Source: Unio delphinus
Lineage: Eukaryota; Mollusca; Bivalvia; Unionida; Unionidae
DNA length: 64,000 nt
Assembly: GCA_029339505.1 (NCBI GenBank)
Contig: JAQISU010000118.1
Coordinates: 4,267,501 to 4,331,500 of the forward strand
Direction: 5' to 3'
Positions 42,219-53,552 of the stretch are shown here, piece by piece. The position numbers were made by a program, and so were the translations under genes. Below the pieces are notes generated by a model. The model was not told where the DNA came from and searched no databases. It saw only the letters and a list, made by a program, of their open reading frames with translations. Within the stretch, counting starts at the first letter, position 1, and each line of letters opens with the position of its first letter.

Positions 42219-45200
42219 ATGAAGGAGTTTGAGAGATTATCGAAAATTACGCATTGGAAAAATGCTAGATTAAATCTCGATAGAGTCTCTCATACACCAA
42301 AGAGTAAAATTCGTGATAGAACCATGATAAGTAAAATTCGTGATTGTTTTAATGAATTCAAGCGTGATGGAGCATCTCACTGTTGGTCGACATTTCGAAT
42401 CAATGGTGAAGTTGATGCTACCATGAACGACGAAAACGCAGCAATGATAATTTCACATCTTGGGAAAAAAAAGGTATTTTTTTTTTAGAATAAATTCATT
42501 ATCCGTTCAGACACCAGAGATTGGATTATCAGGGATAAATTTGAACCCATCTTGAAGGATAAAAAAACTGTCGCTGTGATTCAAGATTACAAACCAGGAA
42601 TTTTGACTGGAATTGACAAACCGTATTACGAAATATCTTATCCTGTAACAGCAGTTGTTTATGGGATATATCCGTTAAATGATAAACCTAGTATTAAAAA
42701 ACTAGCACCGATGAAACTGTCACCGCTGACTTCGTCAAGGGTCAATTCTGTAGCAGAACGAATATTAGAACACTTCACAAATGCATCCCGGGGGGAATAA
42801 ATTGACTGATCTAAGACGCAAAAAAATAACCGAGTGGGAATTAACCGTTAGGAAAACCGGAGCATCGATTCAGGATATAGCTGAATTAGAAACATTATTA
42901 AGATTTCCAATATCAGTAGCGACGATAACCGGTGAAGTATTATACGAACCTAAGTATAAATCAAAAGAAACCCCAATCAAAATTATTGATCATAACGAAC
43001 ACGCATGGACACCTGCGGTAACAATATTCCCGCGGGAACGAACAATAAAATATATACCCGTTTAATCCCCCCTCAGAATTCTCTGAGAAAAAATTATTCG
43101 ATTTTATTTACCAGTTGAGTAAAAACGATTCTGTATCGTATCAGTGTGGTTACTTCACAACCGTGAAAACCCCGAGGATGGATTCGATCCGTTCATAAGA
43201 CCCAATGGAGAATTATACCGCACTGAAGCCCTCCAACAGGCAATGAAAAAACTAGCTAGTAGTTTCTCGGAGAGTTTCGACGACGAACAATTACTAACAA
43301 ATTGTTTTACAATTCCGTCAGTTGCAGCTCATTTTGCGAGAAAGAGAAAGTCGTGGAAACCAACGCGAGCTGAATTTCTCACAGACATCAAATCAAGTTG
43401 TATAGAATATAACCACAGTGAATTATGGAATACAAAATACGACCGTGAAAGTATTATTACAGTTGATATAGTCGCGTGTTATCCGGCGAGTTTTCTCGGG
43501 TACGGAGAATGCGCTGAATACTTCAAGCGATTTGGACATCCCACACACGAGATGGCACGTGTTGCTATTAATGGACCACTGCCTGATTTTGATTTAACCG
43601 GATTCGCTCGTGTGGTATCATTTGAATTAGCTACAGGACTTCATTCGTGCTGTTACGTTTGGATTGGTAGACACATGTCTGAAAAACATTGGATGCGAAT
43701 AGTGCTATTACGGTATATGATTGATTCTAAAATGCTGATATCGCTGATTGTCAGTGAAGCGATTATATCATATCGAACTCAGACTGAGGTCTGGTTACCA
43801 CAACCTGATCTAGATAGTATAATCAGCGAACAAGGAAAACAATTTCCCGATCTTGACGAAGAAAATATCGTGAAATGGTCCAAACAGCTATTTGAAATCA
43901 GAAACAAAGATGCAAAAGATCTCGGTTGAAGAATAATCGGTAAATTCACTCAAGGTGGAAAATACAACAATAACAGATATTCTTCACGATTGATTATAGA
44001 TAACGTCGAATACGATTTTATAATTACAGATATAACATCTAAGGGTATATATGTCGATCGTAAAGACGCTTTCTTGTCCGATGGAACAAAATCTGGTACA
44101 ATTGTTACTTACACAGACGGAGAAAATCTTCAGTATACACATTTGAGGGCATCTATGCTAGCTTATGCTTCTATCAATTTATTTTCGAATATAAATAGAT
44201 TTCCTGACACCGCAGTTAGAGTCGCCACTGATTCATTTTACATAAACATGAAACACAGTAACGCAGTGGCTGAATTTACTAGCGGTAGCAAAGCTACTGG
44301 TGACGAGAGTTGGGGATCATGGAGAATTAAGCAGGAAATACCGTGTGATTATTCCGAATCAGCAGATGTTACGATTGAGGATAAATATTTGAAAAGCAAT
44401 CAGTGTTCAGAACTATCTAACGCACCGCAGGTATCTGATCCAATATGTAGATATAAAACAGTTTATTTAAACGGATGTGGCGGGTCAGGAAAGACGACTC
44501 GTGCGATTGAGTTATTTCGTAGAAACGCTAGCGTTTCCAACTCAAACATGATTGTGTTAACACCGACCCACAGACTTGCCAGAGAGATGAAACAACGAGG
44601 GGTAAATGCTTGTACTTATCAGTTTCTTTCGATGGAAAGGCGATGAATGGACTCCTGAACGAATGGGCGAGAAATTTATTCCTGAAGTCATAATTTGGGA
44701 TGAGATATGCACGGTGTCATTAGATGTATTATAAAAATTTCTTGATTGCTTATTGCACGCGATCATGGCCAACCACCACCATTTGTCGGTTTATCCCCAC
44801 ATGATTGGCTAAAGAATTTTGTAGACTATTATGAAGAAATGTACTGATCATAGAGCACTTGATGAACAATTACGCGAGTTTAAGAAACTAATTAGATTAC
44901 AACCGGATAGAATCCAATGTGAAATAGCGCGTAAAATAATTTCGGAAACTCCCATGAATGATTTTTGGGAAGCGTGGAGACCAAACGATTTGATAATCGC
45001 AAGTAGAAAGATAGTCAGAGACACACATCAGATGAAGTTATTTGAAACGCATAAAGAAAAATTTGCAACACTTCCAGTACCGCTCTGCTATAGGCCTTCG
45101 GATAAACGAAAACAGAATATTGAAGCTGATATTCCAGGCTTTACAGAGAAGCAGAATTTAGTGTTAAATTATATTGTACTGGTTGATACCAGCGTCGTCG

Positions 45201-45426
45201 AAGATGCATTGCGTGCTGATAAATCCCCATGGACGTTAAATACGCAGCGACGATACATTCTTCACAGGGATTAACTATATCCGATACAATGGTTTGGATA
45301 GTGGATAATCACATCGAGTGGTCAAATTTAGTTTATCTCGCAGTGTCCAGAGTACGGAGAATAAATCAGCTTCGAAGAGTTGTTTTAGAAGATGCAGAGG
45401 TGCTAGTTAAGACTACGCGGTGGTAA
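42219..45426 (+). pseudogene. DNA polymerase B fused to SF1 helicase, element C copy
   Basis: Starts MKEFERLSKITHWK at 42219. Polymerase motif A (VDIVACYPASF, Asp codon 43465), motif B (LRASMLAYASINL, about 44143) and motif C (VATDSFYI, Asp codon 44230) are followed about 75 codons later, in the same open frame (43990-44646), by helicase motif I GCGGSGKTT (44473-44499) and motif Ia VLTPTHRLA. Motifs II (IWDEI, about 44693), III (degraded by a 26-bp loss near 44760), V (ATIHSSQGL) and VI (LVYLAVSRVRR) come in other frames. Breaks: poly-T shift at 42480, a stop at 42798, a gap near 43065-43143, TGA at 43927-43929, shifts at about 44640 and 44810 and near 45240. The 3' end overlaps the integrase. 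A perfect palindrome at 44522-44537 sits in the coding part. Confidence 0.87.
44522..44537. repeat. Palindrome inserted in the helicase part (C)
   Basis: GAAACGCTAGCGTTTC, 16 bp perfect. Against element A, the surrounding coding sequence is 15 bp longer here, so the insertion kept the frame. Confidence 0.65.
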
Positions 45427-46347
45427 TTGAGTATCCTCGGGTATCACTTGAAGTTGTTGTCGAGTAAACCCTCGCTGAGGAGCAGTTGAATCCAGTCTAT
45501 AGATTGCTGGTCTACCCGTAGATCGTGTTATGCCGGATATTTTATGCGCGGTAACACTCCAAATAGGATCAGTAGCCCTTTTTGTGCCACCTTCAAGCTC
45601 TCCTGGTTCGTATAAATACCTCACAGTGACATTGCCGAGTATTGGTTGTTTTGAAAAATCTTTTTGTGGTTTTACTGGTATAGACTTCTTTTTAATCGCG
45701 TTGTTAGGTTTCGTGTTGATTGTTCGAGTAATCTCATTATTCAGCGCGGTAATCACAGCTGGTAATCTCTTGACCCATTCACGAGATTGTTTGTCCTGAA
45801 TAAATTCCTTTGCGTATTGATATCCAAATAACCGCTCAGCAAGTGTCCGATTAAACCGTTCAACAATTGCCTGATCGCGATGTAGTGCAGTATGCCCTCG
45901 TCTGATGGTGACATTATGATGTTTCATTGTTGATAACACTGCACCCTGAAATTCCTTGCCAGGATCAACTTGTAACAGATTTGGCCAGCGCAGAGGACCC
46001 CTTCGATAAATCCTTTCGAACGCAGAAGCTACTTCAGTGGCCGACTTTGTCTTTAGCGGTTCTGCTTCTTTGTATCGACTCGCAACATCAACTACAGTTA
46101 ACGCGTATTTGTAACCACCATCATGCGGCAGAAATAGTATATCAGCTTGATGAACTTCATTAGGAACGGTCACATCAAAATGCGAGTAGTTAATTTCTTT
46201 AGGCGGTGGTAGATAAATTTGCCATATTGCCTGTTTGGATAACCAATCCACTGCAGTAGTATATTTTACCGATGCTGCACTAGCGAGTTTACCAATTGCT
46301 GCCTTACCCCTCCGGTATCCTTTTGGAGAATAGTAAATAGATTCCAT
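45403..46347 (-). CDS. DDE integrase, intact (element C)
   Basis: 314 residues from MESIYYSPKG (an upstream ATG at 46368 would add seven but overlap PLA2; the A and B genes start at the shorter site). The catalytic triad is visible: Asp in HQADILFL (residue 69), Asp in QVDPGKEF (128) and Glu in DQAIVERFNR (163), with the D-D-35-E spacing of retroviral-type integrases. A C-terminal basic beta-rich domain (about 215-290: VTVRYLYEP, WSVTAHKIS) follows, as in Polinton integrases. It joins element ends to target DNA. The only apparently complete enzyme gene in the window. The 3' end overlaps the helicase tail by 24 bp. Confidence 0.92.
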   Translation of the reverse strand: MESIYYSPKGYRRGKAAIGKLASAASVKYTTAVDWLSKQAIWQIYLPPPKEINYSHFDVTVPNEVHQADILFLPHDGGYKYALTVVDVASRYKEAEPLKTKSATEVASAFERIYRRGPLRWPNLLQVDPGKEFQGAVLSTMKHHNVTIRRGHTALHRDQAIVERFNRTLAERLFGYQYAKEFIQDKQSREWVKRLPAVITALNNEITRTINTKPNNAIKKKSIPVKPQKDFSKQPILGNVTVRYLYEPGELEGGTKRATDPIWSVTAHKISGITRSTGRPAIYRLDSTAPQRGFTRQQLQVIPEDTQLPPRSLN

Positions 46348-46354
46348 GTTGTTA

Positions 46355-46875
46355 TTAATTACCGGCACCTAACATCAATTTACCTTTCATCGCCAATTTT
46401 ATTAACCATGAAGCCAATTTTTCTTTGAAGGATTTATCAGTGATAGAATTCAACGCATGAATTAATTTCACATCTGCGAGATGTCTGTTTTGCAGATTGC
46501 TGCTTTTATAAGCGACATCATGAGCATGACAGGCTTTATCAATGGCGTTTATTGGTTCTTCACCACGTCGAGGTTGATTTTGATTATCGAGTCTGATATG
46601 AGTCTAGTCCCGGGTCCACAATAACTATACCCCGAAAGGTGTTTTTCTCCTGGATACTTTGCCCATGGTGTTCCTGGGAGTTTTGCTAACTTGGCTGCGA
46701 TATCACCTCCTCGTTTTTTAAAATCCTTTGATTTATCAAGGGAAACAAATCTAAATTTTTTTGTACTACATTGTACTCACTTACCCGAAAGTGCTGATCG
46801 GTTATTTTTAGTTGTAATCGTCGTCAAGTCATCTGTGCCAGTACGTTTTTTACACTTCACACAATATAGATCCAT
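46355..46875 (-). pseudogene. Zinc-ribbon/PLA2-domain protein, element C copy
   Basis: Starts MDLYCVKCKKRTGT at 46875. The second cysteine pair is cut by a TGA near codon 34 (GKCV-equivalent), and the frame shifts twice later. The calcium-loop YCGPGT and the HDVAY dyad remain readable, as does the tail AMKGKLMLGAG. Ends 7 bp before the integrase ATG. The domain order matches parvovirus-like VP1 PLA2, preceded by a zinc ribbon that I do not know from VP1. Confidence 0.75.
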
Positions 46876-46892
46876 AATTTATATATAATAAC
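46876..46892. promoter_or_regulatory. 17-bp divergent promoter gap (element C)
   Basis: AATTTATATATAATAAC separates the PLA2 and ATPase starts. Same position and composition as in A and B. Confidence 0.4.
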
Positions 46893-47555
46893 ATGAATGT
46901 AATTGATTATTCAGCTACCCGACGACGAGAACCTATTAAACACCATGCGATGTTGCCGAATTAAATTAGAATGATTATAATCGGACCATCTGGAAGTGGC
47001 AAGACACAATTATTACTTAATTTAATAACGAGATGGATGAAATGGGACAAGTTCTATTTGATAGCTCCTAGTGTAGACGATCAGCGATGTTACAATGTGT
47101 TAAAAGATTTTAATTAATAAGCGGTAGAAGAATCCGGCGAGGATATTATTGAGTTTATAACCGATATCGATGAGGCACCGAGCACTTATGGTATTGATGG
47201 AGATATTAACAATTTAGTCGTATATGATGATATAGTGTTAGACAATCAAAAGAGTCCTGCTAGGATATTTTCCAGAGGTAGGCATAAAAACACCGACGTG
47301 ATATATGTCACTCAACGGTACACTCAAATAATAAAAGTGATCAGAGATAACTGCAATTTGTTATGTGTGTTTAACGGAGTTGATACTCATACGCTACGAA
47401 ATATTTGGCAAGCTTGGTGCTGCGGTGATATGGATCATAATCGATTTAGAAATTTCTTTAGTCACGCTCAGTCAATCCCACACGGATTTGTGACGATAAA
47501 TTTATCAGACCCTCGGATGCGATATCGTGTCGGACTTGATAAAATATTCGGTTAA
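46893..47555 (+). pseudogene. Packaging ATPase, element C copy
   Basis: Start MNVIDYSATRR. In-frame TAA codons near 46962 (just before the P-loop) and near 47114 interrupt it; the P-loop GPSGSGKTQLL, NNLVVYDD and the last 106 residues (47235-47555) remain. The stop codon TAA at 47553-47555 lies inside the terminal repeat, at its GTTAAC end. Confidence 0.85.
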
Positions 47556-47800
47556 CACCATAGCAGTAGAGGGCGGCGACAATAGCGTCTTCGAGGAATT
47601 TACCGAATCGACGCTTTTTTTTTACACTTTCAAGAAGGCTCCATTGGCAAGGTACTTAAACCCAAGAGGTTTTGTGAAACCCCTAATTTGACAAATAGGG
47701 CTTTAAAATCGTTAAGGCTCCATTTGGCAAAAGGAGACTTAAAATGTTTTGCTTAAAATCTACCCCAATTAGAGACGTCCGATTCGACCCCTCTGCGGCT
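47551..47800 (-). repeat. Right terminal inverted repeat of element C
   Basis: 250 bp, complement of 32940-33189. Tip AGCCGCAGAGGGGTCG on the minus strand, inner end in the ATPase stop. Confidence 0.93.
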
Positions 47801-47905
47801 AAGCTTTCGCACATTGTCCGAACATGAGACTTGAACCCATGCATACAGAGGTGAGATGGCAATGATTCGTAACGGTGAGCGCTTTAGACTCGTGGTCCGA
47901 CGTGT
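47801..47905 (-). mobile_element. SINE head interrupted by element C (right part)
   Basis: On the minus strand it has GGACCACGAGTCTAAAGC and a B-box-like GGGTTCAAGTCTC, as in tRNA-derived SINEs, then runs to the AAGCTT target site. It fits as the head of the SINE whose body is at 32825-32939. Confidence 0.45.
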
Positions 47906-49090
47906 TTTGGTTTACCGAGGCAAAATGGTGATATTAAAGAAGGAAACAACTTCAGGACTTTAAAAAAACGGTATTGAGTAATCAAACACATAACTGAGAT
48001 ATCTTTAAAAAAAATATTATAAAAACTTTGGATTCAAGAGTTTCTAAAGAATATATGCTATCTATTAGTTATGCCTGTTGAGTTATTGCGTACAGATGCA
48101 TCACTACCAGGTTAGGATTAGGGTCAGAAGTAGAGTTAATAAAGCTATGTCTTTATGGGAACGATATTCTTTATGGGTGGGATTCCTTTAATATCTGTAT
48201 CATTTCTCGCCAATTAGGAGCCATTCCCGAATATCCCTATTGTCTAAAGGTCTTGCTCTGTAAATACATTTACAAATTGAGAAATTAAAAGATTTACTTT
48301 TAACATCGAACGTGAATAATTTTAAAAGTAACCATTGTGTCATATGGCAGCGAATACCATTTATGTATTAGAAAATCAGTAAAATTGCTTACGTTATATT
48401 TCACTTACTTCAACTGTAAAATTATCTGTTGTGCAGCCCTAACCACTCCTGTAGCCATGTTAAATAAGAATATGAGAATTTTTATATTTAAAGTCACGTG
48501 CACAAAAGTCAGTTAATAATTACCCCTATGTTTCACAGATAACGGGCAGTAAAGTAACAGGACTGTAACTTTGGAATAAGTGCTTTGATTTTATGGTGTT
48601 ACCGTTTTACAATATCGCTATGCCTTTATTGGAATCGACAAGTATATAGGATTGATCCATCATCTTAGTAAATAAATTGTCCGACATATTTAATACAAAC
48701 TGGCTATACTCTCAATATTTAGTGTACACTTTAAAAGCATGCCCTAAATGACTCCATCATAAATTTCACGAACGTCATATGCTTCATGAACACGTGAGTG
48801 AAACGGAATAGTTAACAAAGCTTAGAGAGAAAGAACAAATAGTAAATATTATTTATTTTTGCAAAAAAATATTACTTGTCACGCTCCACTCCAACTCTTT
48901 ATTCAAGTACAAAGATTGATTGCAAGATTAAACGACGAACATAGTGTCTCTTTATCGTAAACTCAGGTCACTGTCTTTATCTGTCACAAATGAGGTCACC
49001 AGTATGTTGACTTAATTCAATATGTTGTCATGTCTTGCTTTTGCACGAGGAATGTGGTCAGCAATTTTCAGTTTGACCTAGCCGTGATAA
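47906..49090. other. Intronic sequence without recognised features
   Basis: AT-rich sequence with no open frame that I can support and no tandem repeat. Confidence 0.5.
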
Positions 49091-49800
49091 GCTCCAGCTA
49101 AGCTGCCCCTGACACTCTCCTGGGTGAAACTCACCCTGAACCCTCACCTATTACGTATTAGTTCATTCCTTATCATTGTTTTGGTTTGAGGCTAACTGCA
49201 CCACACTCACGCCAGCCATAGAAGAGCTTCGCAGCCCTCACCTGGAATACAAACAATTCCCCTGTCAAAGGACTACAGGCATATAGGTCTTCGAGAAGCA
49301 AAATGCAGAGGTTAGCACAGCAATGCGCCAAAGAATACTGGCTTCAACTCTGTCAGCACATCCAGTCAGCAGCAAATACCGGAAACATCAGAGGCAAGGA
49401 CGATGGCATAAAGAAAGCAAAGGGTCCCACGAAAAAAGTGGTAGCACCACTGAAGTCTGCCGCAGACGATACCATCCATGACAAGGGCAAGCTGGCGACA
49501 TGCTCTGATTACTGGTGTCAAAACTGGCGAGGATAAGCTACGCTTGATAGTTGATAAAAAGCGATCTCGAAGCAAGAAGAAGTAGCTCCATCTCAAACCA
49601 GACTTAACTTTCAAGTGCAGCAAGGACTGCCACGCCATTGCTGGGCTACATGGCTACTACAGATGCTGCACAACCACCAACCGGGACATCTCTTATGGGC
49701 TCACTTCTTGAGACTAATGGATGCCAACACTATAATTGTTCTGATATCGAGACCACGTCTGTCGTTACGTAACTGTAACACATCTCCCAATTTCATAATA
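49090..49800 (+). mobile_element. Non-LTR retrotransposon (LINE) remnant
   Basis: 49303-49536 encodes KEYWLQLCQHIQSAANTGNI and GIKKAKGPTKKVVAPLKS, which I recognise as the segment that precedes the reverse transcriptase in a common invertebrate LINE type. The 3' end (about 49580-49730) encodes a degraded CxxxC...H zinc-finger stretch (FKCSKDCHA). The reverse transcriptase between them is deleted. Identification is from memory of the family pattern. Confidence 0.5.
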
Positions 49801-50038
49801 AATTATGTTTTCTAATATAGGTGACGCGCTGATAAAAAGTTAACCCAATACTAAACACTTGGAATTACGGGTCCCAATTATCGAATCAAATTAATGTTTA
49901 GATCTTTGATTCACGACAGACACCCCTATTACATTTACACATAAAGACGTGCATGTACACATGATGAAGCATGAATGTGTTGGGTTCATTTGTGCAGAGA
50001 TAATCTTTGTCCTATTTACTTCATAATTCTCTGATTGT

Positions 50039-50335
50039 CGCATGGACACCATCGTGTACTCACTTTTACTGTACAGTCATTCATGCCAAAGATCGTCGCA
50101 TGGATACCATTGTGTATTCACTTTTCCTGTACAATCATTCATGCTAAAGATGGTCGCATGGATACCATGGTGTATTCCTTTTACAATACAGTCATTCATG
50201 CTAAAAATGGTCGAAAAATGGTCGCATGGATACCATTGTGTATTCACTTTTACTGTACAGTCGCTCATGCTAAAGATGGTCGCATGGATACCATTGTGTA
50301 TTCACTTTTACTGTACAGTTATTCATGCTAACAAT
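50039..50335. repeat. 58-bp minisatellite, 5 copies
   Basis: Unit begins CGCATGGATACCATTGTGTA; includes CTGTACAGTCATTCATGCTA. The third copy has an extra GGTCGAAAAAT-type insertion. Open frames here are repeat by-products. Confidence 0.92.
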
Positions 50336-50622
50336 TTTATATATGCATCTAAGTTTCTCGTGAATAATCTGTTCTTTTGTCTTGTTTGTCGTGTACGTGT
50401 CTGTAAATCTTATTATTGGGGAAATAAAGAATGAATGATTTGCAAATTTGATCTGGTCAAGTCCATTGGATATCTCCAGGCTGGTTTTTTATTTATTTTA
50501 CTTGTACAGCATCAGCATAGCATCACTTTGTACAACGTGACGTCATTTCCGCTCTAATAATGCATGCAGGTTTTCGTGAAATTATGGCTAAAGTTTGACA
50601 TGAATACCAACATAAGATCTGG

Positions 50623-50870
50623 GAACGTTGATGGTTTAGTTCAGTTTGATAACGTTGATGGTTTAGTTCAGTTGTATAACGTTGATGGTTTAGTTCAGTT
50701 GTATAACGTTGATGGTTTAGTTCAGTTTGATAACGTTGATGGTTTAGTTCATTTGTATAACGTTGATGGTTTAGTTCAGTTGTATAACGTTGATGGTTTA
50801 GTTCAGTTGTATAACGTTGATGGTTTAGTTCAGTTGTATAACGTTGATGGTTTAGTTCAGTTTGAAAACG
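50623..50870 (+). repeat. 27-bp minisatellite, 9 copies, in-frame
   Basis: Unit AACGTTGATGGTTTAGTTCA plus 7 bases. Because 27 is a multiple of three, a 119-codon frame (50564-50923) reads nine NVDGLVQLY/FD units. No start context or similarity supports a real protein. Confidence 0.92.
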
Positions 50871-51180
50871 TCGTACAGCAACAGCATGTAGTTTATTCTA
50901 AGCTTGGCTATTTCTTTTCATAGACATCACGAAGTCCCTCCTACACGTAAGTGTACGAGAGGAAACAAGTATAGGAAGGTTACCAGATATCACGTGTTGT
51001 CCGTGATCTGAAATAATGGGCACACTTTAAGATACCTGTGCAATAATTACCAAATGATCAGTCATCGTTTTCGTTGCAGTGATGGAAACCAGTGTAAATG
51101 ACCAAACGACCAGCACTGTCTGGATTAATTTATCTTAAGAACTTGTGAAATACCATATGACTATTAACTCTGAATGTATC

Positions 51181-51425
51181 TAATTCAGCTATTGCAAAGA
51201 AGTCCCCAGTAAAATCCACGTTATCCAGCTATTGCACAGAAATCCACAGTAATATCCACGCTATCCAGCTATTGCACAGAAATCCCCAGTAACATCCACG
51301 CTATTCAGCTATTGCAAAAACGTCCCCAGTAAAATTCACGATATCCAGCTATTGTACTGACGTCCTTAGTAAATCCACGCTATCCAGCTATTGCACAGAA
51401 CTCCCCAGTAAAATCTACGTTATCC
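51181..51425. repeat. 40-bp minisatellite, 6 copies
   Basis: Unit ATCCAGCTATTGCACAGAAA plus TCCCCAGTAAAATCCACGCT, copies 85-95% alike by eye. Confidence 0.9.
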
Positions 51426-51429
51426 TGCT

Positions 51430-52645
51430 CTGATCATATAGGATCAGCTCGATATGCGTCGTTTTGAAATTCTATGCCAAAACGTTAGTGTGGACATGCA
51501 TACGTACAAAATACATTTTGCAAATCAGGAAATTTGAATTTCATGCCTGCAAGTATGTTGCTGATAACCTTGTTTATGAAACTGGCATATCTAATAAGAC
51601 AGGTTTTTGCAGAAGATTGAATCACATATGACTCACTAAATTCAGACCATTTCTGCACTTAGTTGTGCATGCAAACTCGTCACATTTCCGCATAAAGTAG
51701 CTCCACAAATACGAGAAACACAGTAAGGAATAAAAGTATTAAGAAGTTGGAGAAATAAAATATGCAAAACAAAAATAACACGGAAAGAGAAACCATTTCT
51801 AGATTAAGTTATTTCATTCATAAGCTGGGATTGGTGTGTGAGGATCTTAAATGTTGACATCAGTGTGTATACTGTACACCTTTATACGCAACTTCGGAAG
51901 TCGCGCACCTCGTGCGTAACTCAGTTACCAAGCTGATGAAGGGCACATGCCGTATAGCTTATAATTAGATCACCTAGGTCGGATGATATCTGCATGTTGA
52001 TGGCCAGTGAATCAAGAATGTGCTGCTCTTGTTCATGGGCGCCCGTACCTAGGAGCACTTGACCCCCACCCACCCCATGTCACCTCTAAACATGTTTTGG
52101 TCTACATCCTGAAAACTTAATAGATGAACACTAAATATTCTCCCTCAACCCCCGAAAATAACTCTGCTGGCGCCCCTACTTTTGTTAGGATTTAAAATTG
52201 TACAAATGATTTGAGATATGGAAATAAATCGTACTTTATACGAAACTAATTATAAAAAAAGTTGGTGGTAATTATTAAGCTGTAATGGAAAACCAGTCAA
52301 AGCAAGTGTTGGCTTAAGACCTAAAATGCATTGTGATATGGTTGACAATAAATCAATAAAGAGACATGCGTAAAAAAACCAAATTTTACATGAATTAAAC
52401 TACGAATGCAATTTTAAAAAATATACATTACACACACATGCTATTATCATACAAGAAATGTATTTCATCCTATGCTGTCATATAAACTTATTACAACTAT
52501 ACTGTTACGTCTAGATACAAAACCGTATATTAGTAACAACGGTATAAAAGCCTATTTGAATGGTGATAAAGAATAATTACTTAAGATTACTCATGTTATG
52601 GTAGAACATAACTGTTTATTTAATACCTATGTCTATACATTTTAT
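51430..52645. other. Intronic sequence without recognised features
   Basis: No supported gene, no tandem repeat. Confidence 0.5.
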
Positions 52646-52651
52646 AAGACA

Positions 52652-53155
52652 AAATTATTGGTCAATGAAGCCAACCAGACATTCAAGACAGTAGACGGCT
52701 AATTAATTACAATGCCAAATTAATGGTCAATTATGCCAGCCAGACATTCAAGTCAGTAAACAGCTAATTAATTACAATGCTAAATTAATGGTCAATGATG
52801 CCAACCAGACATTCAAGTCAGTAGACAGCTAATTAATTACAATGCCAAATTAATGGTCAATGATGCCAGCCAGACATTCAAGACAGTAGACAGGTAATTA
52901 ATTACAATGCTAAATTAATGGTCAATGATGCCAGCCAGACATTCAAGTCAGTAGACAGCTAATTAATTACAATGCCAAATTAATGGTCAATGATGCCAGC
53001 CAGATATTCAAGTCAGTAGACAGCAAATTAATTACAATGCCAAATTAATGGTCAATGATGCCAGCCAGACATCCAAGACAGTAGATAGCTAATTAATTAC
53101 AATGCCAAATTAATGGTCAGTGATGCCAACCAGACATTCAAGGCAGTAAACAGCT
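52652..53155. repeat. 65-bp minisatellite, about 8 copies
   Basis: Unit AATTAATTACAATGCCAAAT plus TAATGGTCAATGATGCCAGC and 25 more bases. Confidence 0.93.
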
Positions 53156-53514
53156 AATATTACATTACCATATTCCGTTTAATCTTGTTAAGACCAGTAC
53201 TCAATGTATATCATCTTCTTAGGTTCATTTCATATTTTCATTACAACTATTTACGCTACATAAAAAGTTAAAAACTAGAACCCAACAATACAAATTATAA
53301 AATCTATAACTAAGTTATAAAAGATCCATAACTACTAAAATAATAAAAATTATTCAAAATTAATAAATTGTTTCAAATTATCAAAAACTAATTATTAATA
53401 AATTATTCAATAATAATAGTTTTCACACGATTCCAAATCAATAAATTATTACAACTTATCCAAATTTAATACTTTTGTTCTAAAGATCCAAAATCAAACG
53501 TTTAAAATAACCCC

Positions 53515-53552
53515 AATTTGATTGATTGATTGATTGATCGATTGATTGATTG
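53515..53552. repeat. (TTGA)n microsatellite
   Basis: Nine to ten units of TTGA/TGAT with one C interruption. Confidence 0.9.

Larger units (their letters stand above)
32940..47800 (-). mobile_element. Element C: Polinton/Maverick-type element, 14.9 kb
   Basis: Bounded by 250-bp inverted repeats (AGCAGCAGAGG at the left; complement AGCCGCAGAGG at the right) and flanked by AAGCTA (32934-32939) and AAGCTT (47801-47806), a 6-bp target duplication with one mismatch. The gene set and order equal those of element A, in inverted orientation. The terminal repeats share no visible similarity with those of A and B. It retains open integrase, HNH, zinc-ribbon, membrane-protein and 123-aa genes, so it is the best preserved of the three. 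Confidence 0.9.

Noticed and set aside
50564..50923. 119-codon repeat protein
   Set aside because: Open frame explained by a 27-bp unit; no supporting gene structure.
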